7,064 bases of DNA from Pseudomonadota bacterium (GTDB lineage Bacteria > Pseudomonadota > Gammaproteobacteria > Acidithiobacillales > Acidithiobacillaceae). The stretch covers positions 1 through 7,064 of the forward strand of contig JAKAVW010000156.1 in assembly GCA_021827445.1 (NCBI GenBank), in the 5' to 3' direction. Below, in pieces: positions 6,498-7,064 of the stretch. The notes under the pieces are model-generated. The model made no database searches. It saw only the letters and a program-made list of their open reading frames with translations, and was not told the origin of the DNA. Position 1 is the first letter of the stretch; every line of letters begins with the position of its first letter. Position numbers and translations under genes: made by a program.

Positions 6498-6708
6498 TGT
6501 CTGGTACCTGGACCCCTACCCACCAGTATGGAGCGACGCTATCGCGGCCATAACCGCCCACCAAACCCTGTCCCTCTGCCAGGTACACATGCCCTAAAAA
6601 CTTCCGGGCATCCTCACGACTCCGGAAAATAGACCAAGCCACCACCCGCGCCATCGGCGTAGTCGAGGGCACCTCCCGTGCTTCATCGAGAAAACTGTCA
6701 TTGATCAT
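6442..6708 (-). CDS. Small protein of unknown function, 88 residues
   Basis: I do not recognise this protein. It begins MINDSFLDEAREVPS and has a central VVAWSIFRSREDARKFLGHV segment that looks like a strand followed by a charged helix. A glycine-rich GQGLVGGYGRDS stretch and a tryptophan pair in YWWVGVQVPD come next. No signal peptide, membrane helix or cysteine is seen, so a soluble cytoplasmic protein is likely. Coding evidence: GAGGGGGTAGGG lies just upstream of ATG 6706-6708, about two thirds of codons end in G or C as in the neighbours, and no larger gene fills 6498-6708. Its last 18 or so codons are antisense to the end of cca, and it is divergent from rnpB. Expression and family are unproven; it might be a lineage-specific gene. 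The codon use gives no sign of recent transfer. Confidence 0.6.
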   Translation of the reverse strand: MINDSFLDEAREVPSTTPMARVVAWSIFRSREDARKFLGHVYLAEGQGLVGGYGRDSVAPYWWVGVQVPDISQWGNMTAVNKRGRLGD

Positions 6709-6756
6709 GGCACCCTACCCCCTCTATGGCCATCGCAGCGGGCCGCGGCAGGACCC

Positions 6757-6780
6757 TGATGCACCGGTGAAGATGCATCA
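6757..6780. repeat. Inverted repeat between the small gene and rnpB
   Basis: TGATGCA (6757-6763) and TGCATCA (6774-6780) are perfect 7-bp inverted arms around a 10-bp spacer. They lie just downstream of a candidate -10 for the small minus-strand gene and 38 bp before the rnpB -35. The place suits an operator or a leader hairpin for the small gene. A transcription terminator is less likely, as no T tract follows on either strand. Confidence 0.4.
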
Positions 6781-6781
6781 C

Positions 6782-6787
6782 AGTATA
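6782..6787 (-). promoter_or_regulatory. Candidate -10 for the small minus-strand gene
   Basis: On the minus strand TATACT matches five of six -10 bases. The hexamer 17 bp further upstream (ACGCAT) is not a recognisable -35, so the promoter is weak or needs an activator. The start would lie near 6775, inside the inverted repeat, leaving a leader of about 67 nt. Confidence 0.3.
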
Positions 6788-6817
6788 GTGCGCAAAGTCC
6801 GGCCATGCGTTTTTCTT

Positions 6818-6846
6818 CTGACAGAAGGCCATAAAACGCGTATGCT
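6818..6846 (+). promoter_or_regulatory. Sigma70-type promoter of rnpB
   Basis: The -35 is CTGACA (6818-6823, five of six consensus bases), the spacer is exactly 17 bp, and the -10 is TATGCT (6841-6846). The RNA 5' end predicted by comparison with E. coli lies 7-8 bp downstream, as expected. The stretch between the -10 and the start is CCGCGAC, GC-rich like promoters of stable RNAs that respond to ppGpp. A CTTCT-GAC-AGAAG palindrome (6815-6827) covers the -35. Confidence 0.7.
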
Positions 6847-6853
6847 CCGCGAC

Positions 6854-7064
6854 GGAGTGGGCCAGACGACCGCCGCGGAGCAATCCGGGGAGGAAAGTCC
6901 GGGCTCCATAGGGCAAGGCGCCGGTTAACGACCGGGAGGCGTGAGCCTACGGAAAGTGCCACAGAAAATATACCGCCAAGCGCGTAAGCGCCGGTAAGGG
7001 TGAAAAGGTGCGGTAAGAGCGCACCGCATTTCCGGTAACGGAAATGGCAGGGAAAACCCCGCCT
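6854..7064 (+). ncRNA. rnpB: RNase P RNA, bacterial type A, 5' part (3' end outside window)
   Basis: RNase P RNA is the catalytic subunit that cuts the 5' leader from pre-tRNA. Conserved blocks are GAGGAAAGTCCGGGCTCC (6890-6907), ATAGGGCAAGG, an ACAGAAA...TACCGCC block, and GGTAAGGGTGAAAAGGTGCG with GGTAAGAGCGCACC. Visible helices, named by comparison with E. coli, are P3 as CGGA-GCAA-TCCG (6876-6887), P8 as CCGGT-TAACG-ACCGG, P9 as AGGC-GTGA-GCCT, a GCGC-GTAA-GCGC hairpin, and P12 as CATTTCCG-GTAA-CGGAAATG (7027-7046). Several end in GNRA loops. The 5' end is set by aligning GGAGTGGGCCAGAC with the E. coli RNA start and by promoter spacing; it is good to a few bases. About 211 nt are present of a family length of roughly 330-400, so the 3' strands of P1, P2 and P4 lie outside. 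Confidence 0.96.

Noticed and set aside
6757..6780. Inverted repeat as a rho-independent terminator
   Set aside because: A 7-bp stem with a 10-base loop and no T tract on either strand; the position upstream of genes fits regulation better.
6705..6962. Minus-strand open frame of 85 codons over the rnpB start
   Set aside because: It covers the rnpB promoter and conserved RNA helices, so the coding potential is incidental.
1..7064. CRISPR array, insertion sequence, tRNA, prophage or defence genes
   Set aside because: No regularly spaced repeats, transposase, terminal inverted repeats, tRNA cloverleaf or phage-like proteins were seen on either strand.

Overview
The window reads as ordinary chromosomal housekeeping DNA of a moderately GC-rich Gram-negative proteobacterium. 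The evidence is LpxC (so a lipid A outer membrane), a proteobacterial SspA, a SecA closely resembling that of E. coli, and a type A RNase P RNA. The secA / DUF721 (dciA-like) / lpxC neighbourhood is typical of gammaproteobacteria and relatives. An Acidithiobacillus-like source is my best guess. It rests on general resemblance only and cannot be proved from this sequence.

Layout. Left part (1-2469): the first 350 codons of secA on the minus strand, then a 50-bp divergent gap, then a dciA-like gene on the plus strand whose 3' end overlaps the 3' end of lpxC (minus strand) by 61 bp. Middle (2470-2761): a 292-bp divergent regulatory region. It carries an lpxC promoter candidate and an sspA promoter candidate whose -35 hexamers lie almost on top of each other, a cluster of ACAAC/GTTGT repeats, and a perfect TATAAT nearer sspA. 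Centre (2762-6497): a tightly packed plus-strand run of sspA, an FAA1-type long-chain acyl-CoA synthetase (1-nt gap) and a CCA-adding-type tRNA nucleotidyltransferase with an HD domain (6-nt gap), probably one operon. Right part (6442-7064): a small minus-strand gene of unknown function whose end overlaps the end of cca, a 145-bp divergent spacer with an inverted repeat and a good sigma70-type promoter, and the 5' two thirds or so of rnpB, the RNase P RNA, running off the window.

Functional themes are protein export (SecA), helicase loading at replication initiation (DciA), lipid A synthesis (LpxC), RNA polymerase accessory control (SspA), fatty acid activation, and tRNA 3'-end and 5'-end maturation (Cca and RNase P). 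I found no mobile element, CRISPR array, tRNA gene, prophage or defence system, and no convincing new multi-gene system. The points worth a second look are the two tail-to-tail gene overlaps, the shared -35 element between lpxC and sspA, the sspA-acyl-CoA synthetase-cca gene order without sspB, and the unassigned 88-residue gene next to rnpB.
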